From Rhizobacter terrae (GTDB lineage: Bacteria > Pseudomonadota > Gammaproteobacteria > Burkholderiales > Burkholderiaceae_C), in assembly GCF_003852895.1 (NCBI RefSeq), contig NZ_QUSW01000007.1, positions 1-64,000 of the forward strand: a stretch of DNA of 64,000 nucleotides, read 5' to 3'. The notes beneath the pieces were generated by a model. The model did not search any database. It saw only the letters and a list, made by a program, of their open reading frames with translations, and was not told where the DNA came from. The position numbers and the translations under genes were made by a program. This document shows, piece after piece, positions 7,201 through 16,451 of the stretch. The stretch's first letter is position 1. Every line of letters starts with the position of its first letter.

Positions 7201-8100
7201 ATGCAGAACACCACATCCCTCAAGAGCACCTTCATGGCCGGCGTTGGCGCCGCATTGCTGGTCTGCTTGCAGCCGGCCATCGCGGCCGACGATGACCCGC
7301 AGCTGCTGGGCTGTTGGCGGCTGCAGGAGCAGCGGTACGTGTTCGCTGATGGGCATGCGGGACGGGGCAACAACGACTGCGTCGTCGAATACTCTCCCGG
7401 TCGCATCACCGGACGATGTCATTTCGGCGCCGGACAAGACACCACGACGGAGCACACCTGGACGCTGGCCAAGCCGGGTGTGATCCACCTGACGGACGTG
7501 TCGATGCCAGACGTGCACTACCGCATCGAGGGCGATTGGCTCGTGAGCTCGCAGGACACCCCTGCGGCGCCCGCGGGAAGCCAGCCCCGGCCGGTGCGCG
7601 CGGAGCGCATTGCGGTGCGAGAAGGTCCGGCGTGCATGCCGCGCGGCGACCAGCACCTTCGCTCCGGAAAGGGGCCAACGAGTTCGCTGGCACTCCACGC
7701 GCCCAAGGGCTGGACCGCACGGCCGGAGGCACAAATCCCCGCTGCACCAGGGATGCTCGTGGGACTGTTCACCAATGACAGCCAGCACCCCGTCGTCGTG
7801 ACGGTGGCTGACCTGCTCCTCTCGGACTCGGGTCCCTTGCAGCCGGCGGACTTCGGCACCTTGCGAAGCGACGCGAAGAAGGATCGCGAGCTCACGATCC
7901 GCTGCGACGAGCCGCAGCGCTTGTGTGCGATCCGGCAAAGCGCTGACGGGTTCAAGGCCTACCAGGAAGTCTTCGTGCTCCGCGGACGTCCGGTGATGGT
8001 CATCGCTTCGGGCAAGGATGCCACTGAAAGCCAGTGGCGCGAGGCGGCCACTCTCTTCGCGCAGACGCTTCGTGCCGACAACGCCGCGCCGAACCGGTAG
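7201..8100 (+). CDS. secreted hypothetical protein
   Basis: A 299-residue protein with a Sec signal peptide (hydrophobic stretch AGVGAALLVCLQPAIA, predicted cut after AIAA near residue 29). The mature part has a beta-rich N-terminal half beginning LLGCWRLQEQ, with the look of a lipocalin-like barrel (ITGRCHFG, HTWTLAKPGVIHLTD, YRIEGDWLVS), and a second half (SSLALHAPKGWTA, FTNDSQHPVVVTVADLLL) that resembles stress-type lipoprotein domains. I recognise no family. It converges with the protease-TPR gene, leaving 18 bases between stops. Confidence 0.7.
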   Translation: MQNTTSLKSTFMAGVGAALLVCLQPAIAADDDPQLLGCWRLQEQRYVFADGHAGRGNNDCVVEYSPGRITGRCHFGAGQDTTTEHTWTLAKPGVIHLTDVSMPDVHYRIEGDWLVSSQDTPAAPAGSQPRPVRAERIAVREGPACMPRGDQHLRSGKGPTSSLALHAPKGWTARPEAQIPAAPGMLVGLFTNDSQHPVVVTVADLLLSDSGPLQPADFGTLRSDAKKDRELTIRCDEPQRLCAIRQSADGFKAYQEVFVLRGRPVMVIASGKDATESQWREAATLFAQTLRADNAAPNR

Positions 8101-8118
8101 CGCATCACGCGGCGCGGT

Positions 8119-9936
8119 TCACTTCGTGACGGCCGGGCGCTCGGCCCAGTCGGCTTGCGATACCCCGTGGCGAGCGGTGGCGGCATCGATGGACGGCAGC
8201 AGCGCACGAGCGGAATCGAGGTCGATTCGACCTTCCTCGGCCTGACCCAGCCGGATCCGGACGATGCCCCGGCCATACAGCGTCCACGCTTGCTTCGGAC
8301 GAATGCGCAGCGAGCGATCGAAGTCCGACAGCGCATCGCGCAGCTCGCCCCGGCGCAAGTGCACCCACGCTCGGCTGTCGAGGTATGCGGCGGTCTGCGG
8401 CTTTCGCTCCAGCGCCTCGTCGCAATCCTTGAGCGCCTGGTCCAGCTCGATGCCGAGCAACGCCTTGGCCCAGCATCGCTCGTTCAGGACTTCGTGCAGA
8501 TCCACCTGGTTGCGGTGGGCGGCGATCCAGTGGTTCCACTGCAGCACGGCGAGGTCCTGCCGGTCGAGGATGCGGTACAGGCGTCCCATGTCGCGCCGCA
8601 CGTGGTCCTGCGGCGCGACGGCCTTGTCCAGGGCCTGCAGATCGTCGAGGGCGCCGTCCCGGTCATCCGTGTTGGCACGGTAGCCAGCACGCAGGAGGCG
8701 CGCCTGCGCATGCGTGGGATCGAGCCGCAAGGCGGTGTTCACATCCCGCAGGGCTTCGGACGACTGCTTCAATGCAATGTGCACCTCGGCCCGGCGCAGG
8801 AAGTAGTCGGCCACGTCAGGCGCCAGTTCGCAGGCGCGATCAAGGTCCGCGAGGGCAGGGGCCAATGCCTTGCGAGCGGCGAAAGCGGCACCACGGCGTG
8901 CATAGCCGGCCGCGTCTTTCGGCTGTTCGACGGCTGCGCCTTCCTCTGCGGCGGGTGCGGCGGCCTGCCCGGGCGTCGCCGTGTCGAGCGAAAACACGGG
9001 ACCGCCTGCATAGGTGAAGAACATGCGCCGTCGGCTCTTGGACACGTAGACGCGGTGCGACAGGAAGAAGTCGATGCCGATCAGCATGTCGGCGTCATCC
9101 ATGTGGAAGTCCCCGATCTTCAGGATGCTGTTCTTGATCGTCTCGTCGCCGATGGTCACCTCGCGCACCGGGGCGGTCCATGCCTTCGCTTCGCCCCGTC
9201 CTGCGCCGTAGATGAGTCCATGGGGCTTCATGTCAGCGTCCTTCAACCCCGCCCGGCGGGCCGCCGCCAGGGAGAGTGCCGACCGGGCGCCTGTGTCGAA
9301 CAGGGCGCGCACTTCCTCGCCGTTCACCTGCACCGCGGCGATGATGGCCGGTGTCCGGTACCTCGGATCGCGCGGCAGTGCCAGCTCCGACACCGCCTTG
9401 TCGCCGGCCCAGTACGCGAGGTTGACCTCCTGGCAGTCGCCTTCGGGGAACATCAGGCGGATCATCCCGTGGGCCAGGTCGTACTCCGTGTCGGTGAACG
9501 CCAGGAAGTTGCGGCCGAGCAGGCCCATGGTCCCGCTGCCGGGCTCATTGCCACCCACGACGAACTCCACGTCCGGAATCTCGCCCTTCTGAAGCCGCAG
9601 GCGCTTGACGGTGGTCAGGCGCGTGTCGACACGGCCTGTCAGTCCTTCAACCTGTATCTCGCGATTCGGTCGAGTCACCGGCAAGCCCAACTGCTCCACG
9701 GCGGCGTCGGTCAGGAAGCTGAAGAACGCGCCGCTGTCCACGGTCAGCGGTACGTCCTTGCCATTGATGCCCACGGTGGCGACGGCTCGCAAGCCGGTCA
9801 TGGTCACCGGCAGCTCCACGGCCTTGAGCCGGCAGTCCGGCGCGCCGAAGCTGGATGTGCACGTACCGAGGGCGATCAGCAGGCCGAGGAGGACCGGGCC
9901 TGGTCGTGGAGCGGCAAGTCGGCAAAGCGATGGCAT
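8119..9936 (-). CDS. double retropepsin-like aspartyl protease with C-terminal TPRs
   Basis: A 605-residue secreted or periplasmic protein. After a signal peptide (about 1-31) there are two retropepsin-like aspartyl protease domains. The first has the active-site motif VDSGAFFSF (Asp67) and flap/loop MGLLGRNFLAFTDTEYD; the second has FDTGARSAL (Asp214) and MLIGIDFFLSH. An Ala/Pro linker follows (about 318-340), then at least six TPR units (from about residue 343), for example AYARRGAAFAARKALAPALADLDRA. Two domains in one chain could form a pepsin-like pseudo-dimer without needing a partner. The substrate is unknown. The gene is monocistronic and divergent from the next gene. Confidence 0.85.
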   Translation of the reverse strand: MPSLCRLAAPRPGPVLLGLLIALGTCTSSFGAPDCRLKAVELPVTMTGLRAVATVGINGKDVPLTVDSGAFFSFLTDAAVEQLGLPVTRPNREIQVEGLTGRVDTRLTTVKRLRLQKGEIPDVEFVVGGNEPGSGTMGLLGRNFLAFTDTEYDLAHGMIRLMFPEGDCQEVNLAYWAGDKAVSELALPRDPRYRTPAIIAAVQVNGEEVRALFDTGARSALSLAAARRAGLKDADMKPHGLIYGAGRGEAKAWTAPVREVTIGDETIKNSILKIGDFHMDDADMLIGIDFFLSHRVYVSKSRRRMFFTYAGGPVFSLDTATPGQAAAPAAEEGAAVEQPKDAAGYARRGAAFAARKALAPALADLDRACELAPDVADYFLRRAEVHIALKQSSEALRDVNTALRLDPTHAQARLLRAGYRANTDDRDGALDDLQALDKAVAPQDHVRRDMGRLYRILDRQDLAVLQWNHWIAAHRNQVDLHEVLNERCWAKALLGIELDQALKDCDEALERKPQTAAYLDSRAWVHLRRGELRDALSDFDRSLRIRPKQAWTLYGRGIVRIRLGQAEEGRIDLDSARALLPSIDAATARHGVSQADWAERPAVTK

Positions 9937-10105
9937 GGATCCTCCCGGCGCTGTTCTTGTGTCGCGAGCGAACTCGGCGACCCGCTCGCGATGCTAGCGC
10001 GCATGTCCTTCTCATGGGCTTCGCACACGGATCACACGGCGATGACTAAGCTTGATGTGAAGAGCACCACCCGGCGCATTTCCGTCTCCGCATGATTGTC
10101 TTGTC

Positions 10106-11032
10106 GTGAACCGCTTCCACCGTTTGTCCTGCGCATGGCGTTGCCTGGCTGCCGCGTTGCTCATTGCAAGCGGCGCCGCCGCGCACGCCCAGACCGGCCT
10201 GGTCGAGCGTTCGCGGCTGGAAGGCGAAGGCATCAAGCCCGAGGCCAGCTTCGAACATCGGATCGACCCCTGGAGCCGCTGGACACTGAAGCTCCAGGCC
10301 GACCCGGCGCTCGGGACGGATGCCGGAGCCCGAGCCGGCATCGATGTCCGCGTCCTCACCGAGCGGCTGGATGCACACGAGCTGCAGGCCGGTGCGGCCA
10401 TGGCTTTCTCGCCTGCGCCGTCCGAGGCCGTTCAGGCGTGGCAGCCTTTCGATGACGACAGGCCAACGGTCTTCCTCGAAGACAGCTGGCGCTGGTCGCC
10501 GCAAGTCCGCGTGACCGGCGGCGCGCGGCTGGTCGGCATGCCGGGCGGCGCGGCATTGCACCGCCGGCTTTCGTTGGCATGGCAGCCGGCCAGCGACTGG
10601 ACATTGCGGCTCACCGACGCCGTGCTCCGGCCGGCGTCGCCCGCAGCCGATGGCCTGCGAGGCCAACGATTCCTGGGCATGGACCTGCAGACGGAACAGG
10701 AGGCCAGCATCCTGCGGGTGCAGGTGCGGCTGGCTTCGCAACTCGTGAACGAGGCCGTGCAGCCCCAATGGCTGCACGCCGCGTCGCTCGCGCTGAGCGC
10801 ACCGCTCGATGACCGATGGCTGCTGGGTGGCGATTCGCTCATCACCAGCCAGGGCAAGCTCATGCGGCTCAAGCTGTCCGGCTCGATGGTGCGTGACAGG
10901 GCCAGGCTGTCCCTGGTCGTGCCGCGGCGGTTTCAGGGGCGCCCCATCGACCCGGCATTGAACGGCGGCTTGCCGTTGGGGGATGCCGACGACAGGCTGG
11001 GTTGGCGCACGCGGCTCGAATTGCGGTTCTGA
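10106..11032 (+). CDS. outer-membrane beta-barrel hypothetical protein
   Basis: A 308-residue protein with a GTG start, signal peptide (LAAALLIASGAAAHA, about residues 14-28) and a mature part made almost entirely of short amphipathic strands (WTLKLQAD, WRWSPQVRVTGGARLV, RLSLAWQPASDWTLRLTD), ending RTRLELRF. A terminal Phe after alternating residues is the outer-membrane insertion signal of beta-barrel proteins. It is shorter than a TonB receptor and has no plug. The function is unknown; it may be a fragment-like relative of TonB receptors or intimin-type barrels. It converges with the porin, only 4 bases apart. Confidence 0.65.
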   Translation: MNRFHRLSCAWRCLAAALLIASGAAAHAQTGLVERSRLEGEGIKPEASFEHRIDPWSRWTLKLQADPALGTDAGARAGIDVRVLTERLDAHELQAGAAMAFSPAPSEAVQAWQPFDDDRPTVFLEDSWRWSPQVRVTGGARLVGMPGGAALHRRLSLAWQPASDWTLRLTDAVLRPASPAADGLRGQRFLGMDLQTEQEASILRVQVRLASQLVNEAVQPQWLHAASLALSAPLDDRWLLGGDSLITSQGKLMRLKLSGSMVRDRARLSLVVPRRFQGRPIDPALNGGLPLGDADDRLGWRTRLELRF

Positions 11033-11036
11033 GGGT

Positions 11037-12056
11037 TCAGAACCGCACGCGCAACCCGCCCGCAAACGTGTTGCCCGCGCTCAGCCCGGTGACCTTGTCG
11101 TTCATGTACACCGCATACACATCGCTCAGCTTCGACAGCGTGTAGTCGTAGCCCAGCGTGAGGGTCTTGTTCTCCGTGTCCACCCCCGACACTCGCGCCC
11201 GCGCGAAGCCGTATTGCGCCAGCACGCGTCCCGGTCCCATCGGCACCGAAGCGCCGAAGTTCCAGATGCGGGTCTTATCGTTCACCGTGGCTGCGGTGCG
11301 CACGTCGCTGTACTGCCCGTACAGCTTGGCCACCGGCAACTGGTAGGACATGCCCAGCTGCCACGCCGCCTGCCCGCTGAAGCCTGCCGGTGCACCGAAG
11401 GCGCCATTGCGCACGTGCTGCCAGGCGGCCGTCGCTGCGAAGGGGCCGTTGAAGTACAGCGCGTTGGCGCCGTAGTTCTTGCCTTTCGAGCCGACCGCGC
11501 CTTCGCTCAGGTTGGCAGCGAGGTTCCAGCTCAGTCCGTCGTAGTCGGTGCTGGCATAGGCCACCGAGTTGTTCCAGCCGGTGTCGCCCAGGAACGCCGG
11601 CATGCCGGCCGCCGGCGTGAAGAGCTGGCGGATGCTGGGCGAGAAGCCGAAGGAATCGCCGAAGGCATTGAACAGCAGCGTGGAGACGAACAGCGGCGTG
11701 GTGGTGCGGCCCAGGACCGTGGTGCCGAAGGCGCCTGACAGGCCGACGTAGGCATCGCGCGCCCAGAAGGCATCGCCGTTGAAGCGGCCGGGGCTGCCGG
11801 TGTCCAGGCGCAGGAAGTGGTCCAGTGCGAACTTGGCCTTCAGGCCGCCGCCCAGGTCTTCCGTGCCGCGAAAGCCGATGAAGCTGGTGGACATCCCACC
11901 GCTCTCGGCACGCGACACCTTGGCGGCGCCGGCGTTCTGGAACTGGCCGGCGGACATGTCCAGCAAGCCGGTGAGGGTGACGTTCTGGGCGTGGGCGCCG
12001 GCCGTCGCGGCAACGGCCAACGCGCCCGCGGCGAGGCGGAAGAAGGGTCGGGTCAT
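11037..12056 (-). CDS. general porin, Burkholderiales type (Gram-negative porin family)
   Basis: A 339-residue outer-membrane porin for diffusion of small solutes. The signal peptide is [16 protein letters not shown] with cleavage before [12 protein letters not shown]. It has [31 protein letters not shown], the typical first hairpins of Porin_4/OmpC-like proteins, then [13 protein letters not shown] and a final strand GLRVRF with terminal Phe. The start at 12056 is chosen over the longer frame because it gives a proper signal peptide. It is divergent from the molybdenum enzyme genes across 184 bases. Confidence 0.9.
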   Translation of the reverse strand: MTRPFFRLAAGALAVAATAGAHAQNVTLTGLLDMSAGQFQNAGAAKVSRAESGGMSTSFIGFRGTEDLGGGLKAKFALDHFLRLDTGSPGRFNGDAFWARDAYVGLSGAFGTTVLGRTTTPLFVSTLLFNAFGDSFGFSPSIRQLFTPAAGMPAFLGDTGWNNSVAYASTDYDGLSWNLAANLSEGAVGSKGKNYGANALYFNGPFAATAAWQHVRNGAFGAPAGFSGQAAWQLGMSYQLPVAKLYGQYSDVRTAATVNDKTRIWNFGASVPMGPGRVLAQYGFARARVSGVDTENKTLTLGYDYTLSKLSDVYAVYMNDKVTGLSAGNTFAGGLRVRF

Positions 12057-12240
12057 GAGGGTTGCTCCGGAGCGATGCAGCGATTCTGTGACAAGACTTC
12101 TCGCCTCTCCGTACAAACCCGCGGAAAACCGTGCGGGATCGCCCGGGGTGTTCCGCGCGCGCCACATTTGTCGAAGGTGTGCTCCCTACGGTTTCTCGCA
12201 GAATGGGCGCTCTCCCACGAAGAGCTTCCCGCTGCGCGCC

Positions 12241-12750
12241 ATGGACCTTTCCATCAACGGCCAGACCCGCTCCCTGCCTGAGGGCGCGACCGAGCCCGAC
12301 ATGCCCTTGCTGTGGGTGCTGCGCGATGTGCTGAACCTGACAGGCACCAAGTTCGGGTGCGGCGTGTCGGCCTGTGGCGCCTGCACGGTGCATGTGGACG
12401 GCCAGGCGGTGCGTTCGTGCGTCACGCCGCTGTCGGCCGCAGAGGGCAAGCCGGTGCGCACCATCGAGGCGCTGGGCACGCCCGAACAGCCGCACGCGCT
12501 GCAGAAGGCCTGGATCGCTCACCAGGTGCCGCAGTGCGGCTACTGCCAGAGCGGCATGCTGATGGCCGCCGCCGCACTGCTGGCCAAGAACGCGAACCCG
12601 AGCGACGAGGACATCGACGCGGCCATCACCAACATCTGCCGATGCGGCACCTACCCGCGCATCCGCGAAGCCATCAAGACGGCGGCGCGCGAGCTGCATG
12701 GCCAGCCCGCGAAGAAGGCCGCCACCGGCGCCGAAGGGAAGGCCCTGTGA
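12241..12750 (+). CDS. (2Fe-2S)-binding small subunit of an isoquinoline-oxidoreductase-like enzyme
   Basis: A 169-residue electron-transfer subunit of a xanthine-oxidase-family molybdenum hydroxylase. The N-terminal plant-type ferredoxin cluster is [15 protein letters not shown] plus a further Cys (RSC); the second cluster lies in [10 protein letters not shown] and [11 protein letters not shown]. It resembles IorA. The large subunit begins within its last codons (GTG 12747 overlaps the TGA), so the two are translationally coupled. No separate FAD subunit is present, which fits the IorAB type that passes electrons to the respiratory chain. Confidence 0.9.
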   Translation: MDLSINGQTRSLPEGATEPDMPLLWVLRDVLNLTGTKFGCGVSACGACTVHVDGQAVRSCVTPLSAAEGKPVRTIEALGTPEQPHALQKAWIAHQVPQCGYCQSGMLMAAAALLAKNANPSDEDIDAAITNICRCGTYPRIREAIKTAARELHGQPAKKAATGAEGKAL

Positions 12751-15032
12751 AGCGCCGCAGTTTCGTCCTGAGCGGACTGGGCGCCACGGGCGCGCTGCTG
12801 GTGGGCTGGGGCGTGATGCCCATGCGCAGCCGCATGGGCGGCGTGGACACGATGCCGGTGAACGACGGCCAGGTGGGTCTCAACGGCTGGATCAAGATCG
12901 CACCCGACGGCACCGTCATGCTCGCCATGCCGCGCAGCGAAATGGGCCAGGGCGTGCACACGGCGCTGGCCATGCTGGCGGCCGAAGAGCTGGACGTGCC
13001 GATGTCCAAGGTGACGCTGGTGCAGGCAGGCCATGAATCGCTGTATGGCAACGTGGCGACCCTGACTGATTCAATGCTGCCGTTCCACCCCACCGAACGC
13101 GAACCGGGTGCCGAGACGCGCACGGTGCGGGCGGCGCAGTGGGTGGTGAGCAAGGCCGTGCGCGAGCTGGGCGTCAACATCACCGGCGGCTCGTCCAGCG
13201 TGAGCGATGCGTGGGAGGTGGTGCGCCTGGCCGCCGCCACCGCGCGCGCGCAGCTGGTGAACGCGGCCTCGTTGCAATGGAAGCTGCCCGCGGCGGAACT
13301 GGCGGTCAATGACGGCGTGGTCAGCCACCCCTCCGGCCCGAACGGGCACTACGGCCAGCTCGCGAAGATGGCCGCGGCCACGCCGCCGGGCGACGTGAAG
13401 ACCAAGGATCCCGGCCAGTGGAAGCTCATCGGCACGCCCGCGCCGCGCACCGACCTGCCGGCGAAGGTGAACGGCAGCGCACGCTTCGGCATCGACGTGC
13501 GCGAGCCGGGCCAGGTCTACGCGGTGGTGCGGCACTGCCCGGTGCTGGGCGGCGGCATCGGCCGCATGAACGTGGATGCGGCCATGCGCATCCCCGGCGT
13601 CGAACGCGTGGTGCGCTTGCCCAGCTATGCCGGCTCCACCGAGGGCGTGGCGGTCATCGGGCGGTCGAGCTGGCATGCAAAGAAGGGAGCACAGGCGCTG
13701 GACATCGAATGGCGCCTGCCCACCGCGATGGTGCCGGACACCAAGGCCATCATGGCGACGCTGGAGGCCTCGGCCCGCGAGGCCGCGAAGACGCACGGCG
13801 GCTTCGGCTTCTACAGCCGCGGCGACCTGAAGGCCGCGCAGCAGGGCGCGGCGCGCAGCATCGAGGCGGTGTATCGCGCGCCCTACCTTGCGCACGCGCC
13901 GATGGAGCCCATCAACTGCACCGCGCAGGTGAAGGATGGTCGTGTCACCGTCTGGGCCTCCACGCAGGCGCCGGGCATGGCGCGCGCCCTTGCGGCCGAG
14001 GTGGCGCAGGTGCCCGCCGATGCCGTCACCGTGCACGTCACCTACCTCGGCGGCGGCTTCGGCCGGCGGCTGGACGTGGACTTCGTCGGCCAGGCCGTGC
14101 GCGTGGCCGTCGAAGCCAACGGCCGCCCGGTGCAGCTGCTGTGGCCGCGCGAAGAAGACATCACCCACGATTTCTACCGCCCGGCCGGCGTGGCGGTGAT
14201 GAAGGCCGGCTTCGATGCGCAAGGCGCGGTGAACTCGCTGCAGATCACGAGCGCGGGCGATGCCATCACGCCGCGCTGGATGGAGCGCACCCTGCCCCAG
14301 CTCACCGGCCCGGTGGACCTGCCGGACCGCAGCACCAGCGACGGGCTCTTCGACCTGCCATACGGCATTGCCAATGAGCGCATCGCGCACATTGCCACGA
14401 AGAGCAACGTGCCGATCGGCTTCTGGCGCTCGGTGGGTCATTCGCACAACGCGTTCTTCTCCGAGAGCTTCATCGACGAGATCGCGCACGAGAGCAAGCA
14501 GGACCCGGTGGCCTTCCGCCTCGCGCTGCTCAAGGACATGCCGCGCCATGCGGCCGTGCTCAAGCTCGCGGCCGAGAAGGCCAGCTGGGGCACACCCTTG
14601 CCCGCGGGCCATGCGCGCGGCGTGGCACTGCACGAAGCCTTCGGCAGCATCGTGGCCGAGGTGATGGAGGTGTCGCTCGCCAACGGTGCGCCGCGCGTGC
14701 ACCGGGTGGTGTGCGCGGCGGACATCGGCACGGTGGTGAACCCCGGCATCGTCGCGCAGCAGATGGAAAGCTGCATCGTCTTCGGTCTCACCGCCGCGCT
14801 TTACGGCCGCATCGACATCGTCAACGGCGCGGTGCAGCAGACCAACTTCCCGAACTACCCGATGCTCAAGCTCGCGCAGACGCCGGTCATCGAGACGCAC
14901 CTCGTGCGCAGCACGCGGGCGCCCGGTGGCGTGGGCGAGCCGGGCGTGCCGCCGGTGGCACCTGCGCTGGCCAACGCCCTGTTCGCGCTGACGGGCAAGC
15001 GGCTGCGGGACCTGCCGCTCACCCTGGCTTGA
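12747..15032 (+). CDS. molybdopterin-binding large subunit, isoquinoline 1-oxidoreductase-like
   Basis: A 761-residue catalytic subunit of the xanthine dehydrogenase superfamily with molybdenum cofactor. The N-terminus has a twin-arginine type signal ([21 protein letters not shown]), as in membrane-associated IorB-like aldehyde or isoquinoline oxidoreductases. Further signs are [21 protein letters not shown], the hammerhead domain [47 protein letters not shown], and the C-terminal [21 protein letters not shown] with the conserved active-site Glu. The GTG start is set by the overlap with the small subunit and by the Tat motif. The substrate is unknown: N-heterocycles or aldehydes are possible. 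Confidence 0.9.
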   Translation: MKRRSFVLSGLGATGALLVGWGVMPMRSRMGGVDTMPVNDGQVGLNGWIKIAPDGTVMLAMPRSEMGQGVHTALAMLAAEELDVPMSKVTLVQAGHESLYGNVATLTDSMLPFHPTEREPGAETRTVRAAQWVVSKAVRELGVNITGGSSSVSDAWEVVRLAAATARAQLVNAASLQWKLPAAELAVNDGVVSHPSGPNGHYGQLAKMAAATPPGDVKTKDPGQWKLIGTPAPRTDLPAKVNGSARFGIDVREPGQVYAVVRHCPVLGGGIGRMNVDAAMRIPGVERVVRLPSYAGSTEGVAVIGRSSWHAKKGAQALDIEWRLPTAMVPDTKAIMATLEASAREAAKTHGGFGFYSRGDLKAAQQGAARSIEAVYRAPYLAHAPMEPINCTAQVKDGRVTVWASTQAPGMARALAAEVAQVPADAVTVHVTYLGGGFGRRLDVDFVGQAVRVAVEANGRPVQLLWPREEDITHDFYRPAGVAVMKAGFDAQGAVNSLQITSAGDAITPRWMERTLPQLTGPVDLPDRSTSDGLFDLPYGIANERIAHIATKSNVPIGFWRSVGHSHNAFFSESFIDEIAHESKQDPVAFRLALLKDMPRHAAVLKLAAEKASWGTPLPAGHARGVALHEAFGSIVAEVMEVSLANGAPRVHRVVCAADIGTVVNPGIVAQQMESCIVFGLTAALYGRIDIVNGAVQQTNFPNYPMLKLAQTPVIETHLVRSTRAPGGVGEPGVPPVAPALANALFALTGKRLRDLPLTLA

Positions 15033-15033
15033 A

Positions 15034-15708
15034 TCAGGCGGCCATGCGGCGCGAGAGCTCGGAGCGCCGCGCCCTGAGGAAGGCGTCGAGCAGCCGGGCG
15101 TAGTCTGGATGCGCGGCGGCCTGCACCGAGGGCCGTTGCGCAAGTGACTGCCGCCACGCCAGCACGCGCGGCAGCCCGTCGAAGAAGCCGAAGTCCTCGA
15201 TGGCCTCGAATCGCTCGAAGTAGCGGAACACCGGCGCGAACACAGCGTCGACAAGGCTGAAGCGCTCGCCGCCGAAGTACGGGCCCGCACGGGTCGACAA
15301 CTCCGCCTCCAGCGTGGCGAAGCGCTCGCGGATCTCGTGGCGCTTGCGCTGCAGCGCGTCGGCATCCGCCGCGTTGTAGAAGCCGGCGATGAGGGTGAGC
15401 ACGTTGGAGCCGAACTCCATCCACGCCCGGTGCCGTGCGCGCACCGCGGGATGCGGCGGATGCAGCGGCCGGTCGGTCGTGTCCTCCAGGTATTCGCAGA
15501 TGGCGGCGGACTCGAACAGCACGGCCTCGCCGTCCACCTTGAGCAGCGGCACGCGGCCCAGCGGCGAGATGGTCTTGAACCAGGCGGGCTTGTCGGCGAG
15601 ATCGATGGTGATGCGCTCGAAGTCCACGTCCTTCTCGATGAGCGCGATGGCAGCGCGCTGCACGTAGGGGCACAGCGCATGGCTGACGAGGGTGAGGTGT
15701 GGTTGCAT
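15034..15708 (-). CDS. glutathione S-transferase
   Basis: A 224-residue cytosolic GST. The thioredoxin-like N-domain starts LTLVSHALCPYVQRAAIAL (CPY in the position of the catalytic residue, omega/beta-like) and has ISPLGRVPLLKVDG and the glutathione-binding ESAAICEYLED; the helical C-domain follows with YFGGERFSLVDAVFAPVFRYFER. It probably conjugates or reduces electrophiles or quinones. It lies directly downstream of azoR on the same strand (11 bases), so the two likely form an operon for electrophile or azo/quinone stress. Confidence 0.92.
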   Translation of the reverse strand: MQPHLTLVSHALCPYVQRAAIALIEKDVDFERITIDLADKPAWFKTISPLGRVPLLKVDGEAVLFESAAICEYLEDTTDRPLHPPHPAVRARHRAWMEFGSNVLTLIAGFYNAADADALQRKRHEIRERFATLEAELSTRAGPYFGGERFSLVDAVFAPVFRYFERFEAIEDFGFFDGLPRVLAWRQSLAQRPSVQAAAHPDYARLLDAFLRARRSELSRRMAA

Positions 15709-15719
15709 GGCGGGAGCCC

Positions 15720-16349
15720 TCAGAACTGCCGCGCCAGGCCGATGGCGGTCTCCAGCGCATGCGCCTTGGTCTGCGCCAGCGCCGCCTCGTCCGCGAAGGT
15801 CGGTGCGACCCACAGCGTGCGCCGGTTCTTGATGCCGATGAAGTCCAGCCAGGTGGCGAGGTAGCTGCTGAGGTGGTCCAGCGACTGCGCGCCGCTGGCC
15901 GCGTCGTAGCTGCCCGCCGCGGACTGGATGAGCAGCGTCGGCCGGTCGCCCGCCAGCCCGCTGTAGCCGGTGGCCGGGTCGAAGCTCCACAGCATGCCGG
16001 GCTGCGTGATCACGTCGATGTAGTGCTTCAGCCGGTAGGGCAGGCTGAAGTTCCACATCGGCGAGGAGATCACCAGCTTGTCGGCCTGCTTGAACTGGTC
16101 CACCAGCACGCGGGTCGCGGCCCAGGCGGCTGCCTGCTCGGGCGGCATGGCAGCGCCGGCCAGGGCGCTGTACTTGGCGTCCAGCACGGCACCGTCGTAG
16201 GTGGGCAGGTCCAGCGCCCAGAGGTCCAGCCTGACGATGTGGTCGTGCGGATGCGACTGCGCGTAGGCGTCGAGGAAAGCCGAAGCGGCCTGGGACGAAT
16301 GCGACCGGGCAGCGCGGGGCGAGGCTTCGATGTGGAGGAGGGTGGCCAT
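15720..16349 (-). CDS. azoR: FMN-dependent NADH-azoreductase
   Basis: A 209-residue flavodoxin-like quinone/azo reductase of the AzoR family. FMN-binding parts are IEASPRAARSHSSQ near the N-terminus and SSPMWNFSLPYRLKHYIDVI in the middle, followed by the late blocks LIQSAAGSYD and LDFIGIK. It reduces quinones and azo dyes with NADH. It diverges from a LysR regulator (102 bases between starts) and is followed by a GST gene. Two matching palindromes in the intergenic space suggest control by that regulator. Confidence 0.92.
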   Translation of the reverse strand: MATLLHIEASPRAARSHSSQAASAFLDAYAQSHPHDHIVRLDLWALDLPTYDGAVLDAKYSALAGAAMPPEQAAAWAATRVLVDQFKQADKLVISSPMWNFSLPYRLKHYIDVITQPGMLWSFDPATGYSGLAGDRPTLLIQSAAGSYDAASGAQSLDHLSSYLATWLDFIGIKNRRTLWVAPTFADEAALAQTKAHALETAIGLARQF

Positions 16350-16388
16350 GAACAGTCCTTGCGTGAATGGATGCCGTGAATCTAGGCA

Positions 16389-16444
16389 TTGCACCCATGC
16401 AAGACAATCAACAGAATTGGCAAACCCTGTTTGCAATCATGCAA
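16389..16444. promoter_or_regulatory. pair of TTGCA-N4-TGCAA palindromes, putative LysR operators
   Basis: TTGCACCCATGCAA (16389-16402) and TTGCAATCATGCAA (16431-16444) are two perfect 5+5 palindromes with 4-base spacers. Their starts are 42 bases apart, four helical turns, so both face the same side of DNA. They lie between the starts of azoR and the LysR gene, the second just before the LysR start (16452). This is the arrangement expected of a LysR recognition and activation site pair. Confidence 0.7.
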
Positions 16445-16451
16445 GGCAGCG

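Noticed and set aside
13071-15680. An 869-codon minus-strand frame across the molybdenum enzyme and the GST
   Set aside because: Shadow of the large-subunit gene; no motif is visible in its translation, while the other strand carries complete molybdenum-hydroxylase signatures.
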